Below, one piece after another: positions 26,379-36,003 of a DNA stretch of 64,000 nt. Position 1 is the stretch's first letter. Each line of letters begins with the position of its first letter. The notes under the pieces are model-generated. The model saw only the letters and a program-made list of their open reading frames with translations. It was not told where the DNA came from and did not search any database. Origin of the DNA: Psychrobacter sp. 5A.1 (GTDB lineage Bacteria > Pseudomonadota > Gammaproteobacteria > Pseudomonadales > Moraxellaceae); assembly GCF_030407455.1 (NCBI RefSeq), contig NZ_JASDDJ010000008.1, positions 16,435 through 80,434 on the forward strand, in the 5' to 3' direction. The translations under genes were made by a program, and so were the position numbers.

Positions 26379-27338
26379 CTATTCTGCCTGTAGTTCAAGC
26401 AAGCGCTGATAGAGCGCATTCTTTTTTACACCAGTGATGTCAGCGGCCAACGCGGCAGCTTTTTTGACCGATAAATCCTCTAGCAAGCGCTGTAGCAATT
26501 TATCATGATTGGTGATGTCGTCAGTGTCTTTTGCCACACTGATGCCAGCGACGACCACGACGATCTCGCCGCGCTGCTGATTGTCATCTGCTTTGACAAA
26601 TTCGACCAACTCGCCAAGAGTGCTCTTGCGTACCGTTTCAAAGGTTTTGGTCAATTCACGGCAAAAAGTCACCGCACGATCTGCACCAAATATCGTCGCC
26701 ATGTCTTCTAGACTAGATACGATACGATGCGGCGCTTCGTAAAATATCAGGGTTTCGGTACGCGAGGTAAGGGCACTCAGTTGTTTTTGACGACCGTGCA
26801 TTTTTGCTGGTAAAAACCCAATAAAACTAAATCGATCGGATGGTAGCCCTGCGACTGACAATGCGCCAATTGCAGCAGATGCCCCAACGATAGGTGAGAC
26901 CGTCACGCCAGCTTCATGCGCCGCTTGTACCAATTGATAACCTGGATCACTGACCAGAGGCGTACCAGCATCGCTAATCAAAGCGACCGAATGACCTTGC
27001 TCGATCATCTCAATGATTTTGGGTGTCTGAATGGCGCTATTGTGCTCATGATAGGCCCACAGCTTGTTATGGCCTTTTTGCTTTGTGGTGGTATCATCAT
27101 CACTTTCAACACGATTTTTGGCATGATGAGTCTCTGAGTCTGTTGTCTCGTCAGCTTTACTGCCTTTGGTATCAATGCCAAAATGCGACAACAGCTTACC
27201 TGAGGTACGGGTGTCCTCACAGGCAATAATCGCAACCTGCTTTAGAACATCAATCGCGTGTGGCGTCATGTCGGTCAGATTGCCAATTGGCGTGGCAACG
27301 ATATAGAGACAAGCTGGCATCGCGGTAGGAGTAGACAT
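26379..27338 (-). CDS. rsmI: 16S rRNA 2'-O-methyltransferase RsmI, with insert
   Basis: RsmI methylates the ribose of C1402 in 16S rRNA using SAM. The tetrapyrrole-methylase-like fold is clear: VATPIGNLTDMT (14-25), ACEDTRTSGKLL (39-50), ISDAGTPLVSDPG and FYEAPHR. At 319 residues it is about 35 longer than usual. The extra part (about 57-91) is polar and rich in Asp, Thr and Lys, and lies between the EDTR motif and YHEHN. It is divergent from yraN, as in the rsmI/yraN neighbourhood of other gammaproteobacteria. Confidence 0.94.
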   Translation of the reverse strand: MSTPTAMPACLYIVATPIGNLTDMTPHAIDVLKQVAIIACEDTRTSGKLLSHFGIDTKGSKADETTDSETHHAKNRVESDDDTTTKQKGHNKLWAYHEHNSAIQTPKIIEMIEQGHSVALISDAGTPLVSDPGYQLVQAAHEAGVTVSPIVGASAAIGALSVAGLPSDRFSFIGFLPAKMHGRQKQLSALTSRTETLIFYEAPHRIVSSLEDMATIFGADRAVTFCRELTKTFETVRKSTLGELVEFVKADDNQQRGEIVVVVAGISVAKDTDDITNHDKLLQRLLEDLSVKKAAALAADITGVKKNALYQRLLELQAE

Positions 27339-27523
27339 GAAAACCTCGGGTCATTAAAAAGAATATGGTACGGTTGCCCATACCGTCATCATCTAATGTA
27401 TGTTTCAGCCAAATAGTGAGCGATTACATACTTATCGATGACACAGCTAGAGCGTGCGAAAGTGGCTAGTTTAGCATGTTGTGCTATGATAATTCTCAAA
27501 TGTTAATCAGGCGAATTGACCTT

Positions 27524-27964
27524 ATGCCGAATCATAAGCCCTTGACCCTCACCTCACCGAGACAACGCCAAGGTAGTCGGTTTGAAAATCAGGCGTGTGA
27601 GTTTTTACAAGCGCAAGGGTTGAGGGTGGTGGTGCAAAACTGGCAACAGCCAAAAGTAGGCGAGCTGGATCTGGTCATGCTTGAGACAGGCTCTGCATGG
27701 TCAACGCTAGTGTTCATTGAAGTTCGGCAGCGCAAGCGTTCGGTCTATGGTGATGCGGCACTCAGCGTGACGCCAAGCAAGCAACGCAAACTTATTAAGT
27801 CGGCGCAGTATTTTTTGCAGCAGCATCCTGAGTATGCTCATTATGACTGCCGATTTGATGTCATTGCTTATAACACGACAGGTACGATGAATCCCAAAAA
27901 TGTGCGGTTAGATAATCAACCAGAATGGATTCAAGGTGCTTTTATAGCGAATGCTTGGTCATAA
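27524..27964 (+). CDS. yraN: YraN family (UPF0102) nuclease-fold protein
   Basis: This protein has 146 residues from the ATG at 27524; two upstream in-frame ATGs are less likely because the family usually starts close to the GSRFENQACEFL helix. It has the restriction-endonuclease-like fold with the motifs GELDLV and VFIEVRQR. The function is not established. The position next to rsmI is conserved. A MITE-like repeat follows within 55 bp, and dolP comes next. Confidence 0.88.
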   Translation: MPNHKPLTLTSPRQRQGSRFENQACEFLQAQGLRVVVQNWQQPKVGELDLVMLETGSAWSTLVFIEVRQRKRSVYGDAALSVTPSKQRKLIKSAQYFLQQHPEYAHYDCRFDVIAYNTTGTMNPKNVRLDNQPEWIQGAFIANAWS

Positions 27965-28015
27965 AATAAATGAGGTAGACGCTGAAAAACAAAGCGCCTG
28001 CTCGCACCTGGTAAG

Positions 28016-28284
28016 TAGGGTCTGTTGAACATTCAAATGTGGTGCTGGCAGTCACCATTTTTTAGACAATATGCAGTGAAATTTTTGACGCCTAGTTATT
28101 CTAGGTTAGACAATTTCGCCATATATTGGCAAAAAAGAGTACTGCCCTGAAAGGCTGATGCTAAAATCCCCCCAAACGTTGTTACAAACCTAGCTAAGGT
28201 CTCGACATTATCGTCGGCTTGCGCCTAGTTTGGTGAAATTTTAGCAATCAGCAGCTCTAATATTTGAATGTTCAACAGACCCTA
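28016..28284. repeat. MITE-like element between yraN and dolP
   Basis: This 269-bp element has perfect 23-bp inverted ends (28016-28038 and 28262-28284) starting TAGGGTCTGTTGAAC. If TA is the target duplication, the element proper is GGGTCTG...CAGACCC. Inside, GCTAAAAT (about 28160) and ATTTTAGC (about 28240) form a second inverted pair, so the right half can fold as a long hairpin. It has no ORF. The end motif recurs as a solo copy at 6382. The remaining 28285-28470 is the dolP upstream region. Confidence 0.85.
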
Positions 28285-28470
28285 AGGTTCGTTACCAAAA
28301 ACCTAACCGTTTATCGCTAAAATTAAGTAAAGTAGCAGTTATGGTCAATTCCCTATAAAGTAGATACCGTAATTATCTTGAACTGATTTTAGCACTTGGT
28401 TCTTAGATTAATATTGGCTCAACTCATTGAATTTATAAAACCGTCACAATCATGTTCTAAGAGGTAAATA

Positions 28471-29271
28471 ATGACACGGATGCATTTGCGCACTGCTATT
28501 TTTGGTTCATCACGACGTATTACGACAGGTATTATGATTGCGGCCTGCGTGGTCAGTACAGGCTGTGCTACCAACTATCTAACCAACAGTACAGAAGGAA
28601 CGTACGGTGTGCCCATGACCGAGCGCACGATTCCGCAGCGTCTACTCGATCGTAGTATTGAACATACTGCTAAAATCAATGTATACGGGCTAAAAGAAGA
28701 CTTGCAGCAAACCAGTCGTATGGGTATCGATAGTTTCAATAGCGAAGTGCTGCTCACAGGTGAAGTGCCAACTGAAGCGCTCAAAGCAGAGGTCGAAAAC
28801 GTCGTCAGCTCCATGCCAGATGTACGCCATGTCTATAACGAGATGGAAGTGAGTGCCTCGAAAGGTTATAGCGCAACCGTCCATGATGGTTATATCACTT
28901 CAAAACTACTGGCCAAGGTCGCCGCTAGCGATGGTGTGAGAGCGTCACAGCTTAAAGCAATCACTAATAATGGCGTGGTCTATATTATGGGTCGCATGAC
29001 ACCTACTCAGCAGAGTCATTTGATTGACATCGCCAATACCACGGTTGGCGTTACCGAGCTGGTATTGCTGACGACCGTCGTTGATGACAGAGGTATAAAA
29101 ATAAATGACGCTGACATTATGTACGAGAATAATGTATCCAATCCTGCGGTAGCGCCAGCTGCTCAAGATACGGCTATTGGCACGGCAACACCCATCGTAA
29201 TAACAGAGGATGATGCCGCTACCGATCAACCGTCATCAAGCCCTTATATCAACCTTTATCGGAATCCATAA
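28471..29271 (+). CDS. dolP: BON-domain lipoprotein, DolP (YraP)-like
   Basis: This 266-residue protein is an outer-membrane lipoprotein candidate: hydrophobic 20-30, then the lipobox STGC with C32. Two BON domains follow (about 65-132 and 140-208), with the glycine patterns VLLTGEVP and VYIMGRMTP. The C-terminal 50 residues are an Ala/Thr/Asp-rich tail not found in E. coli DolP (191 residues). DolP supports outer-membrane integrity and the BAM complex. The location downstream of yraN supports the name. Confidence 0.88.
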   Translation: MTRMHLRTAIFGSSRRITTGIMIAACVVSTGCATNYLTNSTEGTYGVPMTERTIPQRLLDRSIEHTAKINVYGLKEDLQQTSRMGIDSFNSEVLLTGEVPTEALKAEVENVVSSMPDVRHVYNEMEVSASKGYSATVHDGYITSKLLAKVAASDGVRASQLKAITNNGVVYIMGRMTPTQQSHLIDIANTTVGVTELVLLTTVVDDRGIKINDADIMYENNVSNPAVAPAAQDTAIGTATPIVITEDDAATDQPSSSPYINLYRNP

Positions 29272-29405
29272 AAACCCTTAGTGGGCCAAGTGATGATTGA
29301 TGTTAATCACAATAAGCCTAAATAGTGATAACAGTAAAAGCACGAGAATTTTTCAGCCAGTGAGTACTATATCAACCGTAAAACGTAGCAGAAGCAGCAC
29401 ATTGG

Positions 29406-29438
29406 CCACTGATAGATTAATATAAAAAGTATCAGTGG
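29406..29438. promoter_or_regulatory. Dyad upstream of the esterase gene
   Basis: CCACTGATA (29406-29414) and TATCAGTGG (29430-29438) are perfect 9-bp inverted repeats with a 15-base spacer, about 70 bp before the esterase start. It could be an operator or an RNA hairpin. Confidence 0.35.
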
Positions 29439-29510
29439 TTAATGGATAAAATAATAGCGCTGTCAGGATGCTACTCATTATTGATACATAAATATAATAG
29501 GATACTGGCA

Positions 29511-30512
29511 ATGAAGAATTCGCAAAAATACATGCAGCAGAATGAAAAAATGAGTGAAAGCACCCTTAATCATGTAGAGTCACACAACAAATCTGCTAAG
29601 AGAAAAGCACGTACGCTAAGGTTTGGCGGGGCAGCATTATTCGCATTGGGTAGCATCGCGCTAGCCACACAAAATGCACAGGCTTTATCACCGCTCGCGA
29701 TCGTCAATGGCATCACTACTAGCGGCGGTGTTGGCGTTAGCAAAGACATTTTATACGGTGACGAGCCCTCACAAGATCTAGATATTTATTACCCAAAGCC
29801 TTTGACACAGGCAATGAAAGCCCAGAGCGCTATTGAGGATACCTATCCGATGGTGGTGTTTGTCTATGGTGGCTCGTGGGAAAATGGTACCAAAGAAGAA
29901 TACGCCTTCGTTGGTCAAAGCTTGGCCAAAGCAGGGTATGTCACGGCAGTGATCAATTATCGCAAAGCCCCTGAGCATGTCTATCCGGATTATGTCGAAG
30001 ATGCGGCACAAGCGATTGCTTGGAGTATGGATAACGCGGCCAGTCTGCATGCTGATCCATCACGCTTGGCGGTGATAGGGCACTCAGCTGGCGCATTTAA
30101 TGCTGTGGCAGCCGTGTCTAACGAAGATTTTTTGGCGCCTTATGGCATGAAGCCAACAGACATTGCAGCTGTCATCGGTATAGCGGGACCTTATAGTTAT
30201 GACTTTACCCAGTTTGATAGTGCTAGCGCCTTTCCTGCGGATGCAACGCCTGATCAAATAATGCCAGATCGTCAGATTAAGGGCGCGCAACCACCGTATT
30301 TATTATTGACCGCTGAAAAAGACAAAATCGTACATGACACCAATACTATTAAAATGACAGAGGCACTCAAAAAAGCAGGCGTAACGGTGGAGAATGGTAA
30401 AATCGAAGGTGCCAGTCATGCCACCAGCATCGGTGCGATGGCGCCACCGCTACGTTGGTTGAATGATGTGCGCGCGCAAGTGCTGACATATCTAGATAAA
30501 ACGCTGAAGTAG
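29511..30512 (+). CDS. Exported carboxylesterase (BD-FAE/HSL-like alpha/beta hydrolase)
   Basis: This protein has 333 residues from the ATG at 29511, which has AGGA upstream; the frame extends to 29442 without a better start. After a long basic N-region comes a hydrophobic stretch and a QAL-type cleavage region, so export is likely. The oxyanion-hole motif VYGGSWENG and nucleophile motif GHSAGAF are clear, with a late His in GASHATS. This is the carboxylesterase type that hydrolyses short acyl esters. The substrate is unknown. Confidence 0.82.
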   Translation: MKNSQKYMQQNEKMSESTLNHVESHNKSAKRKARTLRFGGAALFALGSIALATQNAQALSPLAIVNGITTSGGVGVSKDILYGDEPSQDLDIYYPKPLTQAMKAQSAIEDTYPMVVFVYGGSWENGTKEEYAFVGQSLAKAGYVTAVINYRKAPEHVYPDYVEDAAQAIAWSMDNAASLHADPSRLAVIGHSAGAFNAVAAVSNEDFLAPYGMKPTDIAAVIGIAGPYSYDFTQFDSASAFPADATPDQIMPDRQIKGAQPPYLLLTAEKDKIVHDTNTIKMTEALKKAGVTVENGKIEGASHATSIGAMAPPLRWLNDVRAQVLTYLDKTLK

Positions 30513-30686
30513 TTTATCGCTATATCTCTCAGTGAACGTGATTGTTCAACACCCCCTGCTATTGCCTCAGCGCTTGCGTGCTTAAACATACTTGCGCAAG
30601 ACAGTACTGTAAGATATGCAAACTCTTGTTATAATGTGATTACTTTAAATCTATACCCTATTCTAAACTTTAAGGCAGACTATTTT

Positions 30687-30938
30687 ATGAGCATGAACGC
30701 TGACGATTTGATCGCATTTTTACAGACTCACTTCCCAGACGCTTTTATTCAAGCTGCCAATCAAGGTAATAAGTTTGACGTACGCGTGGTTGATGCCAGT
30801 TTTGAAGGCAAGCGTGCCGTCCAACGTCAGCAAGCAGTGTATGCATTAGTCAATGATAAGATTGCGAGTGGCGATATTCATGCCCTCAATATCCAAGCAC
30901 TGACGCCTGCTGAGTGGGACGTTCAGTCAAAAGGCTAA
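30687..30938 (+). CDS. ibaG: BolA/IbaG family protein
   Basis: This protein has 83 residues from MSMNADDL at 30687; the 17 upstream residues in frame do not belong to the family. BolA-like proteins act with monothiol glutaredoxins in iron-sulfur trafficking. The gene lies just upstream of murA, the arrangement in which E. coli ibaG (yrbA) is also found, which favours IbaG over BolA. A conserved class-II KH-like fold with VRVVDASFEGKR is visible. Confidence 0.88.
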   Translation: MSMNADDLIAFLQTHFPDAFIQAANQGNKFDVRVVDASFEGKRAVQRQQAVYALVNDKIASGDIHALNIQALTPAEWDVQSKG

Positions 30939-31037
30939 TCAAATAGCTGTCTATATGATCAGAGACTACTGAATCAGCCGCATGAATGGTTGGGTTCTGT
31001 CGTGCTGGTTTTCATAATTTTTTATACTCATCGCTAG

Positions 31038-32318
<1,281 letters not shown>

Positions 32319-32412
32319 TATTGATTCACTCAATATCGGCTGTTACGCGTATTACGTTCTAAATTAAAAACGCCCCTTTAAATAGGGGACTGCACATGGA
32401 TATGATGTCATT

Positions 32413-33105
32413 ATGACTGAGACAAGCAACTCTTTACCAGCCAGCGGTTTATTAAACGAAGTAAACGATGCGTTTTCAGGTCTAACCTTGGCCTTATCAA
32501 AAGGCCGTATTTTAGAAGAGACCATGCCATTGCTGCGTGCAGCTGGCGTTGATCTTTTAGAAGACCCAGAAGCCTCGCGTAAACTTATTTTTCCAACCTC
32601 AAATCCAAACGTGCGTGTATTGATATTACGCGCCAGCGATGTACCGACCTATGTCGAACATGGCGCAGCTGATTTTGGGGTGGCAGGTAAAGATGTGCTG
32701 CTTGAGCATGGTGCCAATCATGTTTATGAATTGCTCGATTTGCAGATTGCTCAATGCAAACTGATGACAGCGGGTGTGAAAGATGCTCCGCTACCGAATC
32801 GTCGCCTGCGTATCGCGACCAAATATGTCAACGTGGCTCGTGCTTATTTTGCAAGCCAAGGTCAGCAAGTCGATGTCATTAAACTCTATGGCTCAATGGA
32901 ACTTGCGCCATTGGTTGGCTTGGGTGATTTGATCGTCGATGTGGTCGATACGGGCAACACGCTGCGCGCCAATGGACTTGAAGCCCGCGATCACATTTGT
33001 GATGTTTCCTCACGTCTTATCGTCAATCAAGTCAGCTATAAGCGTAAATTTGCGCTACTAGAACCAATCTTAGATAGCTTTAAAAATAGTATTGCCAATG
33101 CCTAA
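32413..33105 (+). CDS. hisG: ATP phosphoribosyltransferase catalytic subunit (short form)
   Basis: This 230-residue protein catalyses the first step of histidine synthesis. It lacks the roughly 80-residue C-terminal regulatory domain of long HisG, so it is the HisG-S type that needs HisZ for activity and feedback control. No hisZ gene lies in this window. [10 protein letters not shown] and the PRPP-binding [14 protein letters not shown] are visible. There is an N-terminal extension of about 25 residues. A strong hairpin follows. Confidence 0.95.
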   Translation: MTETSNSLPASGLLNEVNDAFSGLTLALSKGRILEETMPLLRAAGVDLLEDPEASRKLIFPTSNPNVRVLILRASDVPTYVEHGAADFGVAGKDVLLEHGANHVYELLDLQIAQCKLMTAGVKDAPLPNRRLRIATKYVNVARAYFASQGQQVDVIKLYGSMELAPLVGLGDLIVDVVDTGNTLRANGLEARDHICDVSSRLIVNQVSYKRKFALLEPILDSFKNSIANA

Positions 33106-33155
33106 TAACCCAGTGCAAGTCATTGGTAATATAAAGCATGGTGATACGAATTTTT

Positions 33156-33206
33156 AAACCAGTTTAGCAGGCTATGAATGATATAGCGTGCTAAACTGGT
33201 TTTGTT
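33156..33206 (+). terminator. Hairpin/terminator between hisG and hisD
   Basis: AAACCAGTTTAGCA (33156-33169) pairs perfectly with TGCTAAACTGGTTT (33189-33202), followed by TG and more T residues. The loop is 19 bases. It separates hisG from hisD, so hisD probably has its own promoter in the 250-bp gap. Confidence 0.75.
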
Positions 33207-33355
33207 GTCTTAGCGTACAAAAAATAAAATTACCGTAAAATTTAGACCAGAAGACAGCGAATAAGTCGCAGGGTTTGTGAGTGACAAGCCTACTTTATGT
33301 ATTTTCAAACCGTTTATTTTTAGCACTACTTTCTGCTTAGATATAGGATTAGGTC

Positions 33356-34651
33356 ATGCGCCAGTTAAGTACCCAAGATGCCGATTTTGATAGTCAATTG
33401 ACACAATTGCTTGCCTTTGAAACCGTCAATGATGCTGAATTATTGCATACCGTCGACGATATCATCGCCCAAGTACGCGCTGATGGTGATAGCGTCGTAT
33501 TGGCATTGACTCAGAAATTCGATCAACATCCAGCGACGACGATGCAAGAGCTAGAGCTGTCTAAAGAGGCGCTTGCAGAAGCGTTTGCCAATCTTGATGA
33601 CAAAGTAAAGACAGCGTTGATCACAGCGGCCACACGGGTGCAGACATTCCATGAGCGCCAAGTACAAGAAACATGGCAATACGAGGATGAGCTTGGTAAC
33701 CGTTTGGGTCAAAAAATCACACCACTTGATCGCGTTGGTATTTATGTACCGGGCGGTTTGGCCTCTTATCCATCGTCAGTACTGATGAACGCCATTCCTG
33801 CCAAGGTTGCTGGCGTCGCTGAAGTTATCATGGTTGTGCCCGCACCCAAGGGAATACTAAACCCATTGGTATTGGCAGCGGCGCATTTAGCCCAAGTCGA
33901 TCGCGTCTTTACCATTGGTGGTGCACAGGCTGTGGCAGCTTTGGCTTACGGCACCGACACTATCCCAGCCGTGGACAAAATAACAGGACCTGGCAACAAG
34001 TATGTCGCGGCGGCCAAACGTGCAGTATTTGGTCAAGTTGGCATCGATATGATCGCAGGCCCTTCGGAAGTGTTGGTCTATGCAGAGGGTGAAGCGCAAG
34101 ATCGAGCGGATTGGCTAGCGATGGATTTATTGTCACAAGCAGAGCATGACCGTATCGCTCAAGCTATCTTTGTGACCACCAGTGAAGCGCAGCTCAAACA
34201 AGTGGCGATTGAGATAGAAAAAGCATTGGCTGAGCTACCAAAAGCAGATATCGCCCGTGATTCTCTACAAAATCGTGGTGCACTTATTCTAGTCAAAGAT
34301 CGATGCGAGGGCATGGCGCTTATCAATCGTATCGCCCCTGAGCATTTGGAGTTATCTGTTGATAGCCCTGACGCACTGCTAGATGATATTCGTCATGCAG
34401 GTGCTATTTTTATGGGTCGTCATACACCTGAGGCTATAGGGGACTACTGTGCAGGGCCCAACCATGTATTACCAACATCAGGTACGGCGCGTTTTTCTTC
34501 CCCACTCGGTGTGTACGATTTTCAAAAAAAATCATCAATCATTTATTGCAGTGAATCTGGCAGTAAGCCATTGGCTGAGACGGCAGATATTTTGGCGCAA
34601 CGTGAGGACTTAGAAGCCCATGCGCGTTCAGCTCGTTATCGTTATGAGTAG
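33356..34651 (+). CDS. hisD: Histidinol dehydrogenase
   Basis: This 431-residue zinc enzyme oxidises L-histidinol to histidine in two NAD-dependent steps. The motifs GIYVPGG, GPGNKYV, LLSQAEHD (zinc-binding Gln and His) and APEHLEL (catalytic Glu-His) are all present. It is followed by hisC after 75 bp on the same strand. Confidence 0.96.
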   Translation: MRQLSTQDADFDSQLTQLLAFETVNDAELLHTVDDIIAQVRADGDSVVLALTQKFDQHPATTMQELELSKEALAEAFANLDDKVKTALITAATRVQTFHERQVQETWQYEDELGNRLGQKITPLDRVGIYVPGGLASYPSSVLMNAIPAKVAGVAEVIMVVPAPKGILNPLVLAAAHLAQVDRVFTIGGAQAVAALAYGTDTIPAVDKITGPGNKYVAAAKRAVFGQVGIDMIAGPSEVLVYAEGEAQDRADWLAMDLLSQAEHDRIAQAIFVTTSEAQLKQVAIEIEKALAELPKADIARDSLQNRGALILVKDRCEGMALINRIAPEHLELSVDSPDALLDDIRHAGAIFMGRHTPEAIGDYCAGPNHVLPTSGTARFSSPLGVYDFQKKSSIIYCSESGSKPLAETADILAQREDLEAHARSARYRYE

Positions 34652-34726
34652 TGTATGTGGCGTGGTTTCGAATTTACTTGAATCATTTATGTTTAATAAT
34701 TTATGTGGCTAATAGTAGGATAACTT

Positions 34727-35848
34727 ATGAGTGAGTTAAAGATAGACACCAGACTTTGGTCATCTAAAGCGCGTAATTTGTCACCTTACGTTCCTGGCGA
34801 GCAGCCTCAACATGAGAATTTGTGCAAATTAAATACCAACGAAAACCCATTTCCGCCATCACCAAAAGTGGGTGAGGCAATTGCCAAGGTTTTAGAGCAG
34901 CAAGCTGATGATTTGCGTTTGTATCCAGCGCCTGAGTCTGATGATTTGCGTGCCGCCTTAGCACAACTGTATGAGCTTGATATAAACCAAGTGTTTGTTG
35001 GCAACGGCTCAGATGAAGTATTGGCATTGGTATTTGCCAGTTTCTTTCTAAAAGAACGCCCTGTTTTGGCTCCTGATATTAGCTATAGCTTTTATCCAGT
35101 ATATGCACAGACCTTTGGCATAGAGCTGGTAAAAATAGCTCTAGAGGAAGATTTTAGTATTGACCCTGATGCTTATCGTCAGCCTTGTAGCGGTATTATT
35201 ATTGCCAATCCAAATGCCCCAACTGGACTGCTATTATCGCTTGCCGATATTCGTAAGCTGGCTAGTGAGCACTCCAATGCTGTGATTGTGATTGATGAAG
35301 CTTATATTGATTTTGCTCATATAGACGAAAGTAATGTAGATGCGCAAGTCTCAGCAGTGAGATTAATCAATGAGTTTGACAATGTTATCGTGACGCAGAC
35401 TTTTTCCAAATCACGTTCGCTCGCTGGCTTGCGTGTCGGTATGGCGTTTGGTAATGTTTCATTGATTGAAGCATTGACCCGTATGAAAAACAGCTTTAAT
35501 AGCTATCCGTTAGACAAATTAGCGCAAGCGGGTGCGACTGCCAGTGTCTTAGATGTTGACTATTTTGAGCAAACCCGTCAGCAGGTTATTGAGCTACGTG
35601 AGTCATTAACAGCGGATTTAACGGCCTTGGATTATCAAGTGCTGCCATCACACGCCAACTTCATTTTTGCCCGTCCAGAAGATGGCAGTGCGAGTGAGGT
35701 GGCTAATGCGTTACGTGAGCAGGGCATTATCGTGCGTCATTTTGATAAGCCGCGCATCAATGAGTACTTGCGTATTACCGTTGGTACAGCAGAGCAGAAT
35801 GAGCGTTTAATTGAAGCTCTAAAAGCCTTACAAGTTGCTGCTGAGTAA
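34727..35848 (+). CDS. hisC: Histidinol-phosphate aminotransferase
   Basis: This 373-residue PLP aminotransferase converts imidazole-acetol phosphate to histidinol phosphate. PLP-binding K228 lies in TFSKSRSLAGLR, with NPNAPTG and IDEAYIDF upstream as expected for fold-type I. The length is typical. It is probably in an operon with hisD and ends at a terminator shared with pabB. Confidence 0.95.
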   Translation: MSELKIDTRLWSSKARNLSPYVPGEQPQHENLCKLNTNENPFPPSPKVGEAIAKVLEQQADDLRLYPAPESDDLRAALAQLYELDINQVFVGNGSDEVLALVFASFFLKERPVLAPDISYSFYPVYAQTFGIELVKIALEEDFSIDPDAYRQPCSGIIIANPNAPTGLLLSLADIRKLASEHSNAVIVIDEAYIDFAHIDESNVDAQVSAVRLINEFDNVIVTQTFSKSRSLAGLRVGMAFGNVSLIEALTRMKNSFNSYPLDKLAQAGATASVLDVDYFEQTRQQVIELRESLTADLTALDYQVLPSHANFIFARPEDGSASEVANALREQGIIVRHFDKPRINEYLRITVGTAEQNERLIEALKALQVAAE

Positions 35849-35929
35849 TATTAGATTGATAGCTTAATATAGAATATTGATAGGTAAGTCTCTTTATTCA
35901 GAACGCACACCACTATCGATAAGTCTTAA

Positions 35930-35968
35930 AAAAGGCCTGCCAACATATCGTTGGCAGGCTTTGTTTTT
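35930..35968. terminator. Bidirectional terminator between hisC and pabB
   Basis: GCCTGCCAAC pairs with GTTGGCAGGC around a short loop, with AAAAAA on the left and TTTGTTTTT on the right. It lies between convergent genes. Confidence 0.88.
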
Positions 35969-36003
35969 GCTTGTAATTAGAAACGATAGTTCACGTTGGC
36001 AGC

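Noticed and set aside
32374..32390. CCCCT/AGGGG hairpin between murA and hisG as a terminator
   Set aside because: The stem is only about five base pairs and no T run follows on the plus strand.
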